Of a stretch of 64,000 nt of DNA, positions 11,251 to 24,200 are shown piece after piece; within the stretch, counting starts at the first letter, position 1, and the number at the start of each line of letters is the position of its first letter. The DNA comes from Heliopora coerulea. Taxonomy: Eukaryota; Cnidaria; Anthozoa; Scleralcyonacea; Helioporidae. Under the pieces are notes generated by a model. It did no database searches. It saw only the letters and a list, made by a program, of their open reading frames with translations, and was not told the origin of the DNA. The DNA lies in the NCBI GenBank assembly GCA_030142905.1, contig JASJOG010000171.1, positions 620,001 through 684,000 on the forward strand. Direction: 5' to 3'. The translations under genes and the position numbers were made by a program.

Positions 11251-11581
11251 TGTTTTTAAATTTATAATGTATTTTGTGTGCATGATTCTATTCCATTAAA
11301 GAATGGGCTTGGTTAATTTGTGAAACCACTTACCTTATAACGGATAATCCTCTTCAAAGTGGTGGGAAATGTTTGGAAACCATGCAATTTAGCACCTTTA
11401 TGTTAGGTTTTGTTCAAAAGTTCCCTCATAATGCAGGAAATACCACTCCAGAGTCCAGACATTTGAAACTTCAAAAAATTTTCATGAGTGTCAAATATCG
11501 ACTCCATTGCAGCTGTTGATGGCAATAGTAGTCCGCAATGTTTTGGTCAGTGGTATTGCTTCAAAGCAATGTAAATTCAAG

Positions 11582-14500
11582 ATGGCAGCTTCCAACAGAG
11601 CTAAAATCAAGAACCAGAAAGCTTCAAGGCTCTCAAACAAATCAAAACTGAAAATATATGGCAAACGTCAAAGTACAATTGGAAACGCTAGTAAAGGTGT
11701 GCAATAAAGTTACGATGGAAACTTTGTGTGCTTGTTGTTGCCTAAGTTACATGTACTTCTATTTCAGAATCATCCTCAGTGTATTATGAAACGAAACTTC
11801 ACAATTAACCGGTGTGAAGTTTCGTTACATGTACTTGTATTGGGCATATTAACATTGGTTGTCAGCCATATTACAATATGACTGATAACTGGTTATCATA
11901 TCGCAATATTAAAGTAAAATTTTTATATGTTAAATAGATTATTAATTCGTGACATAAATCACTGTTTGTTCTCGTAAGATTCGCAGCTAGATAGTAGCTT
12001 GATATGGTCTTTGTTGTGAATTTAAAACTTTGGATCAGCCTCCTTTATTCTAGAATGAAGGGCCACTATATCATAAGATGTTTGTGGAGCTATTGGGCCA
12101 TCAACATTTAGTGTAATATTTTGATCCATCATCAGTCAGATGGAATTGTTTGATGTACCAATGCCAAAGACGACTAATCTCGGATCTTTGTGACATATGC
12201 CAAACATGATTTAGCGTTTAAATGGTTGAAATGACATTAACACATATAGGGGCAAGTGCCCCACTCCACTAAATAAAACTGACTTGCATTAATCAAAATA
12301 AAATTCTGAGTGTGTCCTTGCCCAATGTTGAGCAAATTGTTGTTCAAATTTTGCATGATAACAAAAGCATTTTCTCAAAACATCCATTGAGCTCCTATAG
12401 GAGGTGAACTTATACCCATAACATATGTTTGCAAAGTATGCACAAATTTTGTACCTCAACATTTAGTTTTCACAGGTGTACATCTAACTACAGTTCGGGT
12501 ATAACAGAATCATCCTTAGGATAACATGAACAGAACATCCCGTGATAGATCTACATACAAATACCTCTGGCACAGCACCTTCTTTATAAACCTTATTTTT
12601 CTTGTATCATTACTGCATAACTTTTGTAATTAACCCATTGAGGGGTAGGGCTCATGCTTCAGCCAGTAAAACCATGTGGCATTAGCAAGAGTAAAATACC
12701 AAAGTGTGTCTTTGTTCCTTAATGGGTTGAACTCAAAAGTATATACTTAGACTATGTAACTATGCAAAATATAACTAGAAAATTACACAACGCCAGCCAC
12801 CCTTAAATAATGTAGTAGTATTCTTTTCAGTACCTTCCAGGTCTGAAAATTCCTGGATCTGCCCCTGCATGAAATATTCTGTACATGTTACAATTTAGAT
12901 TATCATGCAATATGACATTCAGAGTAGAATGAGCAGAATATGGCATGATAAATTATGAAATATTCTACTGACTAGTAATGGCTTCACTACATTTTTCAAC
13001 CTGGGGCTAACAGAGATATTTTTTCCCTTTAACAGCTTCCAGTTCTTTGTGACTTGAACTTACTATTTCAGTCTGAGAATTGGCAGTCAATCTCTGCCAA
13101 AAAATTATGAAAATGAGTAGTATGACTTACATACTAATACTGTTAATCCCTTTCCAGCAAACATATGCCTATCTAGTTTACTGAAATACATATGGCAGCC
13201 AATAGTGACTTTGGTTTGTTGTTATATAACTTTATAAATAAAGTCCTTTTCCAATTACAGTACTATAACACTGACCTCAATGGCTTGGGTAAAATTTTAG
13301 GCCAGAATTTAAAGTTGAGTTCAATAATTACAGTGTAAATGGGTTGTGCCTCTAATCAGGAAACCATCAAAAGTTTATAAATTTTTAGCAGATAGGCTTT
13401 AAGAGTAGGTGGACCATAACATACTTAATAATACAAGTACCAAACAAGTTACCCATTGGTAACGTCACCCTTTAACTGACCTTAGGGTATTTTATGTTGT
13501 TGAACCAGTCTAGGTGATTTTGTAGGTCATGCGTGTGCTGAATTTCGGAAATTAAAAGTTTTGCACAAATACAAGAAATACAAAAGGCGACAGAAAAAGA
13601 AACTAGAACTGGATGATGAGGTGAGGAGATACCAGAATTCAAATCCGAATACTCCCTGTAAATATGCCACAAGGTAAACTGGCATAGATATGCTAGGGCC
13701 TGCAACCAAGACGGGAAGTTCAAGTGATTTTCATGAATCAGTAGAATTTTTCTCGTCAGGAAGTCAACAATTCCTTATCTTAATAATTTTTGAAGAAGGA
13801 AAATCTCAAGTGCCTAGATATTTTTAAGACCCAACCGGATGCGAAAAATGCAACTTCGGGCCATCTGACTGGGAATCGAACCCGCAACCTCGCGAATCTA
13901 GTGTGATGTTGTGCCAATTGAGTTACGGGGGCTGTTACCGAGAGCATGGCCACGAGTTCAGTATTTGTAATGGTGTCAATGCTGATTAAATGAAGGGTAT
14001 ATTCGATAGAACATTATGGTCTCGGTTGGGTCTTAAAAGTATCTAGACACTCGAGATTTCACTCCTTCAAAAATTATCAACTTAACAGTTAGCGGTGGGG
14101 TGTAAATGCCGTAATGTTCTTTCGAATAATTCCTTATCTTATTCCGCTAGACGGGCAACCCATCCCGACAGTTCCATGAAAGCATGCTGCGTATTTTTCA
14201 CTACTGTATTGGCCCATTCTTGGAAAACCGTACAGTAGATGAGAGGTTGGCATGGTTGCGCACTTAGCACAATTCTAACCACTATACCTACAGTGACAAT
14301 TTCGTTACTGTTCTATTTATTTAGGATCATGTCAGTCAGACTAGGAAAAACTATAAGGAAGTTAAAAGGTAAATTCGTTTCTGCTCTCTACTATACGAGT
14401 TCAAGTAGCTAAAACCAGTGGTGGTACCATGTATTCGACGACGCAGCGGCTAGCGTTCCCGTCAGGGGACTAAACCAGAGAGGCCAGAACCACGCCTCCT

Positions 14501-15827
14501 TTATAATTTTCTTATTTGAAGGTAGAAAACTTGTTATTCTTCGCAGGAGGAATCGCAACTATTGACTAGAAACAGTCTACTTTTACATTTGACATAAAGT
14601 GAAGGGTCTATCGTCTCTCTTGGCTAAATCAATGACAAGTACTCTAAGTTTGTACAATATATAAATGTGTTATCATCAGCGAAACTTCCCGACGAATGGT
14701 CAATTCTTCCCCGACAGGGGAGCTGTAACCCCTCTACCCCCCGGCTAAAATAATTGTTAGAGAATCTCCTGCAAGCAATAAGGATACAAGCTCGATTCCC
14801 ATAAGAGGCTTGGAAAGCTTTCCTGAGTTTTGGACCTACAGATGCATGCCTAATCGCTTATCTAATTACATTAAGGTCCCAAATTTACGTGTATATGGTA
14901 ATTAAATTCCTAATTTCTGTCTTTTTTAATAGGATTTCTTCCATCCCGATAATGGTTTATTGAACAAAATTTATCTCTTCTTTTTTTCCTTTCTTAGATG
15001 GAAGTGTTCCAATATGACGAATAAATATCAAGAAGCAGAAGTTGAGTATGGAAATAGGAAAGCGGAAAAGGTTCGATTAAAAAAGGCAAGTTGATGCAAT
15101 AATTTCCCTTACATTAGTTTTTGTACACTATCTCAGTTCACCGTTGCACAACTTTCATGTTTATGTTAAGCCCAACTTAGAGAGAAAACATTTTAATCTA
15201 ATTTCTTTGATGAGAATTTAGCAAGGATAAGAATGATTTATTTATGCTGAATTACCCATCAAGTAGAAGCAAGCGTAAGGGATCTGAAACAGCGCCTTTA
15301 TTTAGGCTGCTGTACTTGTAAATTGAACCAAAAAGCTGTCGAGCACTAAAGAAATACGAGATAGTTTTTCATAATTAGATGTTGTGATATAAACACGCGG
15401 GATGTTCTGAGAGTTGAGAAAAGAGTAACCAAGACTATAAACCAACAATGATTTGTTTCGCAAATCACTGTTGGTCTACAGAAGCGATTATGAATCGCCG
15501 TCAGGTCAGCAGTAAAAGTTACAGCTAAATTAATGTTCAGTACTTCAATCACAGCGAAAATCGAATGTAAACGGGCCTTTTATCCGGTATTTAACCAGAC
15601 CTAGTAATTATTTAAATATAGCCGTTGTGGCTAAATTATAAAATATTAAATATTTTATTCCTCCCAAGGAAGCAGAAGAATTCCGAAAGAAACGTGATCA
15701 AGAATTTCGAGCGAAACAGGAAAAGAGGCGTGAAACGCACCGAAAATTAAAGCAAAGGACAAGACGTGGACAACCAATTATGTCTAATCACATAGAATGT
15801 TTATTAGAAAAGATCGAGAGGAAATGA
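11582..15827 (+). CDS. CCDC59: CCDC59/TAP26 (FYV7-like) ribosome-biogenesis protein, partial model
   Basis: Exons assigned: 11582-11696 (MAASNRAKIKNQKASRLSNK at the start), 14328-14371, 14998-15085 and 15669-15827. Phases match between the last three. The final exon ends RTRRGQPIMSNHIECLLEKI and then ERK-stop, which matches the conserved C-terminus of vertebrate CCDC59 (KKGQPN..MEYLLQKIQ). The lysine/arginine-rich helix before it (EFRKKRDQEFRAKQEKRRE) also fits. In the family the protein is nuclear, binds TTF-1 in mammals and is related to yeast Fyv7, an rRNA-processing factor. The exon 1 to 14328 junction is out of phase, so at least one exon between 11697 and 14327 was not found; exon 1 is less certain. 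The start ATG lies in a YY1-like AAGATGGCAGC. The intron after 15085 uses a GC donor (AAG|GCAAGT). Confidence 0.72.
11697..13760. other. Intron of the CCDC59-like gene, content unresolved
   Basis: AT-rich sequence with no transposon I can delimit. It should hide the missing exon(s) of the gene, but no acceptor/donor pair gave an open frame in the right phase. Confidence 0.4.
13783..14127 (-). mobile_element. tRNA-derived SINE-like element with 14-bp target duplication
   Basis: Read on the minus strand, 13935-13865 holds a tRNA-like head: TAACTCAATTGG resembles an A box and GGTTCGATTCC is an exact B box of RNA polymerase III. The element is bracketed by AATTCCTTATCTTA at 13769-13782 and 14128-14141, a 14-bp direct repeat typical of LINE-mobilised insertions. 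It also has inverted arms of about 60 bp (about 13783-13842 against 14015-14090, sharing TTAAGACCCAACC), which is unusual for a SINE. It lies in an intron of the CCDC59-like gene. Confidence 0.72.
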
Positions 15828-18207
15828 TTCCAGCAAAACTGATTTTAGATAACAACCTAGAGAAACAGAGATTAAAATGAGAAGGCTCGAGAGAATTAGG
15901 CTTTGTCAGTTACTGTTGTAACTAATTGAATGCTGCCGTTGTTAAGGAAACGAATATATTGGAAACCTTTTCTCCTTTATTTTCATTGTTGCTTTCGCTT
16001 AAACTTTCTCGTTTACTTTCACAGCTTTAACATACATCGATTACTTTTTAACCGAGTGTGAGGTCTGGGAAAAGTATTTGCCTGAGATTTTCGTACATAC
16101 TTTCTTGTACAGACCGAACAAAAGAGGCTAATGAGGAATTTATTATATGAATTTTGGTTCCCTCATCGCTTTTAACGAACTTCTTAGTTCGTGATAGGGC
16201 GGCTTAGGTTTACATGCTTGTTTTTACCTGTTCATTTAATTTTCTCAAAATTATGGTTGAGAAGATTTAACTGCTTTTATGGTAGTTCGTTGCTGTAAAT
16301 TCTTTGTAAAACGTTCCTGAATCTGGTCTGTCTTCAAATCATCTCGGAAATTTTCCCGCCAAGACTAGGGAGCCGATCTGCGTGTGTCATTTTGCGTGCA
16401 GATCGAATAGCGAGTTCAGTCATATGAATTTATTTACTAAATGGATGAATGAAGAGAGTTTGTATGTGCCCGTTCAACTTTAGCCTTGCTCAATAAGTTC
16501 ATCGATTTTGTACTCTACACTCTTCCCTGACTTAACAACTACAAAAGCATCAGAGGCTAACGTGGAAGATCACCACATAAAAGGGAAATTTTCGCGGATC
16601 TCGGGCTAATTCCCGTCCGATACTTGTGTGTAACAAACAGGCGATCTGATATTGTTCATTTTTCTAATTTACCGCACTGTCATGAGTCTTCTATCACAAA
16701 TTAAGTCTGCAGCATATGGACAGGTTTTTTTATGATACAGCTATGAAGATCTTTATTGAAAATCAATCTAAAAATAATGAAGTCAATTTTTGCGGATCGT
16801 GCGAAAATTAGATCGCGTGAAAATTTCGGTATAAGATATGCTAAAATGTACGACAGTTTAATATCATAAAGTTTTCATCTCTTTTCCTGTTACTCAAGGA
16901 AACCTTGTTTCCTCGAAAACTTTTTGAAACAAGCTTCGGGACTAAGTGGCTTATTTTTTTTCTTTGGCGGATTCTTCCTAATTTTCAGGTCAACTTAATC
17001 GTTACGATTATATGAGAGCGAGGCATAACGGTCGTGCGATCGTGGTTCGGCTGTCAGACCAAGGTCAGACCAACGCACTATTACTAATATTGCTATTTCC
17101 GTGATCATAAACAGTTTTACGACCCTGAAAATTTCATGTTACGATAGTCCCACAATTGTTGTAAATATATGAGAACCAGGCTTAAACAAGCCATGACGAT
17201 GCGGGTACAGTAATGTAAGAATATTTGTATGGGAATTTTAGCATATAACAGAAACCACAGAAGACTGAAGCAGTGGATAGTTGGTGCATGTTTTTGGACT
17301 TCTAAAAATCTTCTAAATGCCTTAAAGGATTGATTCCATTGAATTGTTTAAAATTTCTTACCGCTTCTCTCAGCTGCAACTTCATCGTCCTGATTACAAG
17401 AAAATACAGCGAAGGACGTTGTTGGATAGAAGAGATGAATTTGCAGGTGATTGAGTGACATTAGGTGATAATTTAAAAATTTTATACATATTAATCCTTA
17501 TCTAAAGTCTTACTCAAACCCTAACATTTCATCAATTTTAAATCGAAAGTTTAAGAGATTTTTGACGAAATGTCAGTCTAAGGCCAGCAACATCACCTTG
17601 TCAAGAATTGCTTCAGTCAATTACACATTCCCTTCGTTTTGAAAGAATGAAATGATGAAAGAATCCATTGCATGAAAAACTTCCTCCTTGACGCCCTCAC
17701 TCAATTTGCTTAAGGTTACTACTTCCTCTTCGGCAATGGGTCATAGTCGAATAAGCATGTATTTGTAACCCTCGCTTGCCATCTCAATCCATCGAATTCA
17801 AGGGCAGAAGAGTCGTAATTTTTATCAGAAGGTCGGGTTCAAATTCCAATCTGGGACTAGGAAATAGTTTTTGTGAGATACTGTAATACGAGAAACGTTT
17901 CTGTTTACTTAGAAACTTGAACTTAACTTCTTGCTTGGCCACATTCTTTTCAAAAGCAGCAATTTACTGTAAACTTTCAATCGATGCGTTTAGGAAGTCA
18001 AAACAGTTTAAATCTTACTTTAGGCGAACGCCTAACTCTTGTCGTGGACACCCAAAATATTGCAAAATGACGCTACGTTTGTCAGTTATCCATCTACGGA
18101 GAACCCAAAAAAGAGGCGAAGATAAATTTCTTTAAGTGTTATTCAATTTAAAAAAGCCTAAAACGATGGCTTTGTGTCAACCACTCACTCATTGCCGCAT
18201 TTTTATC
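15828..18207. other. Intergenic region between the CCDC59-like and RERG-like genes
   Basis: The two genes are convergent and share this 2.4-kb interval. Apart from the weak candidate exon at 17374-17446, I see no gene. A GGTTCAAATTCC match near 17830 resembles a Pol III B box, but no A box accompanies it. Confidence 0.5.
17374..17446 (+). other. Isolated candidate exon
   Basis: A pyrimidine-rich acceptor (CTTCTCTCAG) and a weak donor (GCAG|GTGATT) bracket an open 73-nt stretch encoding LQLHRPDYKKIQRRTLLDRR and a few more residues. The composition looks coding. I found no neighbouring exon in phase and recognise no family, so it may be a 3' alternative exon of the upstream gene or chance. Confidence 0.2.
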
Positions 18208-21200
18208 TCACACCGGTGTTTTCCCGCCAAATACTTTGTTGAAAGCTTTCCTTAGAGGCCTTGGTGATAAAGAGAATCTTCTCTCCTTCTTCTTCTTTAA
18301 CGTTTCTTGGTAAAGCTCCTGAAACACAGACTGTACATCTTCGTAGCTTTCAGATGCGGAACATTCGTAAAAAGGACAGTTGAGTTCTTGAACAATCTGC
18401 CAGGCAACCTCCTTCGGAACGCATCGCTTATGAGTTAGGTCTTTTTTGTTTCCTACAATAAAGATGGCTGGTCTATAAGAGTTTCTCATGGCAATTATCT
18501 CATGTTTAAGTCGAACTACTTCTTCAAAACTTTCCGAGTCAGTGACGGAGTAAACCAAGAGGAATCCATCGGCCCAGGTAACTTTTTCTGATAACTTCTC
18601 TGGCTATAAAATAGACATGAAGAGAAGATCACGAAAGACGCTCAGGTTTTTCATGAAACAGCCATTACCGAAAGACAACTGAAAATTTTAGAACAAGAAA
18701 CTGACTCCGCCGAATAACATTGTACACTCAATATCAGGGTTATAAGGCGAGACGAAACTGATCACGCTAATATTTCGAGTTTCTTTCAAAGTCATTGTTA
18801 AACCTGTTGAAAATGACCTTGAAGTACATAGTGGAAGAATCAAGAGCCCAACCCCGCTTTAAAGCAGTTAAGAAGACTTTCTATGCCACCCATGGCTTCT
18901 AATACTTGTAAATCTTTTTCCTCCAAAAATGTTTTATTGTAATTTGATGAAATCTTCCAATAAGATTTTTATCACTCCTTCCATTGAAAACTGAATTAAC
19001 AAAGTTTGCGTTGATGAATAAATCATTATTGCCTTGCAAACTTACCGGAGATGTAGCGTCCAATATCTCAAGTGATACTTTATTGTTTTCAATCAAAGTC
19101 TCACAACTATAGGTGAACTCTAAAAATAAAAATCGAAATAGCGTTTGGTTGTACCCAAACAAAAATGGAATAAAAAGATGATCAAAGCTATAACGTGCAT
19201 TCTTTTATTTTATGTATTTTTTGTTGTTGTTTAATTTTCCCCCAAAAATTTTCATTTCAAAATTTGCACAAGCCGTAAGAATGAAATTCAGGATTTTTGG
19301 TACTTGCTGTTGTTGTTCTTTATCGCTTCTTAATCAATTCAGCAAAGGCAACCATTTCTAACGGTTTAGGATTGATATGACTGGTGTTTAGGCCAATTTC
19401 CTTGACTGAATGTTTGAGTAATGAGCTAGGACTTTCATATTTAATTGAAATAATGTAGTTGGCGTAGCAAACTGCCAAATGTCTATTTTAGAATCTGATC
19501 AGTCGTTATGGACTTTCTTAGAAGAATTAATATCCAGTGAAAAATTCGATGAAATCAAAACAAATAAGGTGAAATGCATTTTCTCAAAATGTCAGTATTT
19601 CTTAAAATACCTCATCGCCTAAATATTTTCATTCAATTACCAGAATCCGTCAAAAAACGCAAGGAAAGGGCGAAAAATATTGGGAAAGAACCTGCAATAC
19701 CCCCCCCCCCCAAAAAAAAAAATCCATCAAAACATAAAATAATCCATTTATGGGGATTCATTGCTAAGACACGTTTAAATTTGGAGACAGTATTCCTTTC
19801 AAAATTTTATCTTGAAAATGAACCCAACAAACAACAGTTGGGGAATTCTATTTTCAAATAAATATATAAAGAAGAAAAAGGGGGAAAAATCTATTTTATG
19901 AGCTAGTTTTTGGTAAGAGTACGAATTCTTAGCAATTTTTACATACCCAACAAAAGCAGAAAATGTACAAGAAACAGAGAACAATGTTTTATATTGTCCT
20001 AAATAGTTTTGTCTCCACTCTTCAGTAAAAATCATGAAGTTACTTAGTATATTTATTCAGCAAATTTTATTTAGTATACTGTCGACTTAGGCACAACAAA
20101 GGTATTTTCGTGCAAAGTCAAGTCCAAGAACATCGATCATAAAACAGTTTTACCGTGTAAATCAATATCTTTAGAGGAGTTTCATTGAATGGTTGTGAAA
20201 GTGTGTAATAAATGGTAATTTTATTTCGCTTATTGTATTTTATTCACTGGCAATAAACAGTGAGTTACGCGACAGCCAATCACATTCACGCATTTATGAT
20301 CTAAACGGTACATTTGTACTTATAGGAAGTTAAAACGCCATGAGAAAAGGCAGAGTACAATTTTAACATTAAGCTGAAAAAGCCTGATAATCCTACCTAC
20401 CTTGCGAGGAGTCGTACTCCCCAATGAAACGTTTTGTAAGGAATCTAACAGTTAAAGCTGCAAAAATGAATTAGATTTTGTTATCTGTAGTACCTTGTTG
20501 CTAACCTGCAATGTTGTTTCATGGGGATATCTATTCTAAGAGCTATCTTTATTTTGGAAGCATTCGCTGTTTTGCTCATTGAACTCTGAAAAGACTTCAA
20601 CGATACCTCGTCATACTAGGCCTCACGATTGAATGAAGCCGACATGGGGGCAGCCATGTAAGTCAAAAACACGCGTGGGAAAAAGATGTATTGAACCTTT
20701 ACTTTTCATTGACAGTTACTTCTAAAAAACATGCAGTCCTACCGAAATTGTCCTCTACTTACTAAGGATAAAGAAATCTCTCAAAAAATCTGAAATTCAG
20801 GTTTACGTTTCTCATAACAGGTGGCGTGTTTTATCGCGCTGGGGACTGGGATGACCTGCAAGTTAATCTACAAGTCAGCTTCCATGTTGGCTTCAAAATA
20901 CAGTTTGCAGGTATCGTCCCAGTCTTTTAGGGTTCAATGATTTTGCTTTGACCACCAGTGCAGGTTGTGCTGTTTACGTCGAATTTTGGGTCCTTGCATT
21001 TGTCACAAAAAAGACGTGCGAGAACATCATACTAATCATACCGTAAAATCCCACTTATAACCCCCCCCCCCAGCAGATTTGCCAACAGAAATTTCCTTCT
21101 GGTTATAAGCCCCCTCTGGATATAAGCCCAACTTCACATTATCAACTTTTGTATATAAATATGACACAAAATCAGAAAAAGACTGTAACAAGCAGTGAAA

Positions 21201-24200
21201 CTTCAAGACAGTTTTCGGATTATAATTCATAGTTATTGTTTCTGTTCTTGTTCTCTTCTTCATTTTTTTGAGTAATAAAGTGCTAACGAAGTTTGTCATG
21301 CTGTGTGTTTTGAAACATTTTCTTATCCCAGTTATAAGCCCTCCCAGATTGCTAACACAAATTTCCTTCTGGTTGTAAACCCACTCGGATGTAAGCCCAC
21401 CTTCATTTTATCAATTTTTGTATGTAAATCTAACACAAACTCAGAGAAAGAATGTAACAAGCAGTGAAACTACAAGACAATTTCGGATTATAATTCATAG
21501 TTGTTTCTGTTCTTATGCTCTTCATTTTTCTTGAGTAATAAGGTACTAACGAAGCATATCTGCTGTGCGTTTCCAAACCTTTTTTCTATCACGGTTATTA
21601 AATCTCCGAGTATAAGCCCACCGGTTATAAACCCACTCAAAACCCCTTGTCACGTTGTATGAGCCCAGGGCTAACAAGCGGAATTCTAAGGCATTTGCTT
21701 TATCTACCGCTTACGTAATCCCAAACACTTCGTTTGTTCCGACTACCTTTGATTACGTTTGTTGGATTATATGGATCACGTTCTAAGGCTACCGAGCACG
21801 GAGAACTAAATCCATGTGCACGTCAAATTAAAGTGTCACAGGAATTCATTAATTATTAGGGGAAGGAAATGTGTCATCGAGTTTAATAGAGATAAGTTAG
21901 ACAGATATTTTTATATTATCTGTTGCAAAAATATTGTGATTTTCAGGGTTATTCAACAAGGTGGTTAATTACGAAACTGCGTAGTGTCGATTAACGTGTG
22001 GCATCTTTGGCTGCCTTCCTTACTGTGACAATACATTAAGTTACTTTAAATATGACAGATCTAATAAATTCTACCCAGTAAAGTAATTAGCTGGCCCTTA
22101 GCCAGGTTTTCAGGCAGAAAGATAATAATTTTCCTGGACCTTTTCACGCAATGCGATGACATTGTGACGGAAAAAAACCAGCTTGAAGTTAGTCTTCGTG
22201 CGAAGATTACAAAGTGGACCTCAGAAACCACGAAACTCCACCAAATATACATCAGCAGTATTCATATTATGTCATGCTGCTGATGGGTGCTGAACATTTT
22301 GTGGTTTTTCATCTCCGTGCATGATATATACCACATCAAGCTCTCTTTTATGACAAATATGATGTGAATAAACGTATATTACTCTGAGGTCGACGGGAAG
22401 GCCTTAGCGCGCCACTATTTTGGTGGGGGACAGGGTACGTACGAGCCCCCTCCCCCCTACACACACACAAATATTTATTGTCGTTCCGACGCTTATACCA
22501 TCTCAGGTCATCTTTTGATTCACCTCACTGAAATAATAGAATACTATGTGGACAGTGATAAATAAGGTAAAAAGTTAGGTTGATAACTACAGTGCCTGGT
22601 CTCAAAGAATTCCAACGTTTCGAGCAAAGGCCCTTCTTCAGAGAAACAAATGTGTTCTAAAAGAAAAGAGAAAGAACATGGCCTACACTAGTGACACAAA
22701 TAGGAAAAGTTGCGGTTCGCTTCGATTTTGCTTTGTTGAATTTCTGTATAGTCTCCCCGGCTTCATTTCGATTCTTTCAAAATTTGTACCGAATCGTGGT
22801 AAACACTAAATGCCATAGGATTTCTGGATGCACGTACAATTAATGACACTCTGTAACTATATGTCTAGGCTTTCAGCGCTCATGTAAATTATTCTCTGAA
22901 GATGTTGTAACAGCGAAACGTTAGAATACCATTAAGTATTATTTACTTCTCTCTCTCAATGGCTTTCATAAAGATTTTATGCTCGGCTTTGATATTCCTT
23001 ATTAAATTACGCTTACCGCCTAGTAAATCTATTGCTGATTTCTGGCCTGGATGAAATAAAAGCGAACTTATTCATAACTACTGTGGATCTACTTTCTAAA
23101 TTTACTCAATGATCTATTCGCAATTTTGTTGAATTCCCACAATATCCAATTCCCTCAATTTTTAATGTGATAAGGCGACCTTTCCAGTTTTCAAGAAGCA
23201 CGGGCATCGTTACGACGATGTAAGCATACGTGAGATAAGAGAATTTTAAGAAAAACATTACTTTGACTCATTTGGGAAGTTTGCGCAAAGATAATATGAC
23301 GTGGTACTTTAAGGAGTGAAGACTTATAAATTGTCTACTGTCTTGTTCGCGGTCAAAACCACTGTCGACTGATTTATATCGTGAAAGTATTTGTGTAAGA
23401 GTATCATTCCATTCATTGGTGACTAATATTAACCTCGGCATATCTTCCCGCGTAATGTTTACAATGATTGGATTTGTTGAGGGAAGAAATTAAACGGAAT
23501 TATTGATAAGTAAACGAAGATAATCTTCAATTCGACGAAAACAAAACTTTTACTTCCATGACGTAAACTAAGTCCGTTCACTCTGTTTTTAAGCTATGAT
23601 AGATAATGGTGTAATGACCGTTCTTGCTGATATTTGATAAGGAGAGGGTGTTTACAGATTGACAAAGCTTGAGTCAGTTTTCTCAGCTTTGTTTGGTGGA
23701 AGTTGTCGTTGGCAACCGTAGCCATTTCGCGCTCAGCGTATATCCGTGTTTCTCGATCGTGTATGGTAACTCCCTTGTAGATTGCAGAGCAATTTCAGAG
23801 GGAATTGCAAGACCATAACATTCTTAATACATTTCTTTCGTCTAATTGTTGAAGTGGCAGTAACTCAGATTAGATCTATGAAATATACTGCAGTAATTTT
23901 TAGAATCATCCTCAGGGCAACATGAGCAGAATATTTCATGACAAACCTAAATATTGATTTCTACTGTAATAACTACAGTATATTCGACAGGTCTTGGGAT
24001 GGTTTTGTCCGCTTTGTAGTTAGCTGTAATAAGTGGGAATTCCCTGTTGTCGTGGTTGTTAAAAGTGAATGCAATCTTTTCCTTTGTGGAGATATAGCGG
24101 ATTCAGCAAGCTGGGTGGATTCTAGTATGTGTGAGGGGCAGGCAAACTTTTTAGCATTTCCTTTAGGGAGTTACTATAGGACAAAAAAGTTAAGAACGGC

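Noticed and set aside
11068..11283. Tyr/Ile- and His/Ile-rich open frames on both strands
   Set aside because: Produced by the (TA)n and TATG microsatellite.
13865..13935. Functional tRNA gene
   Set aside because: A and B boxes are present, but acceptor-stem pairing is poor and the unit sits inside a repeat with a target duplication.
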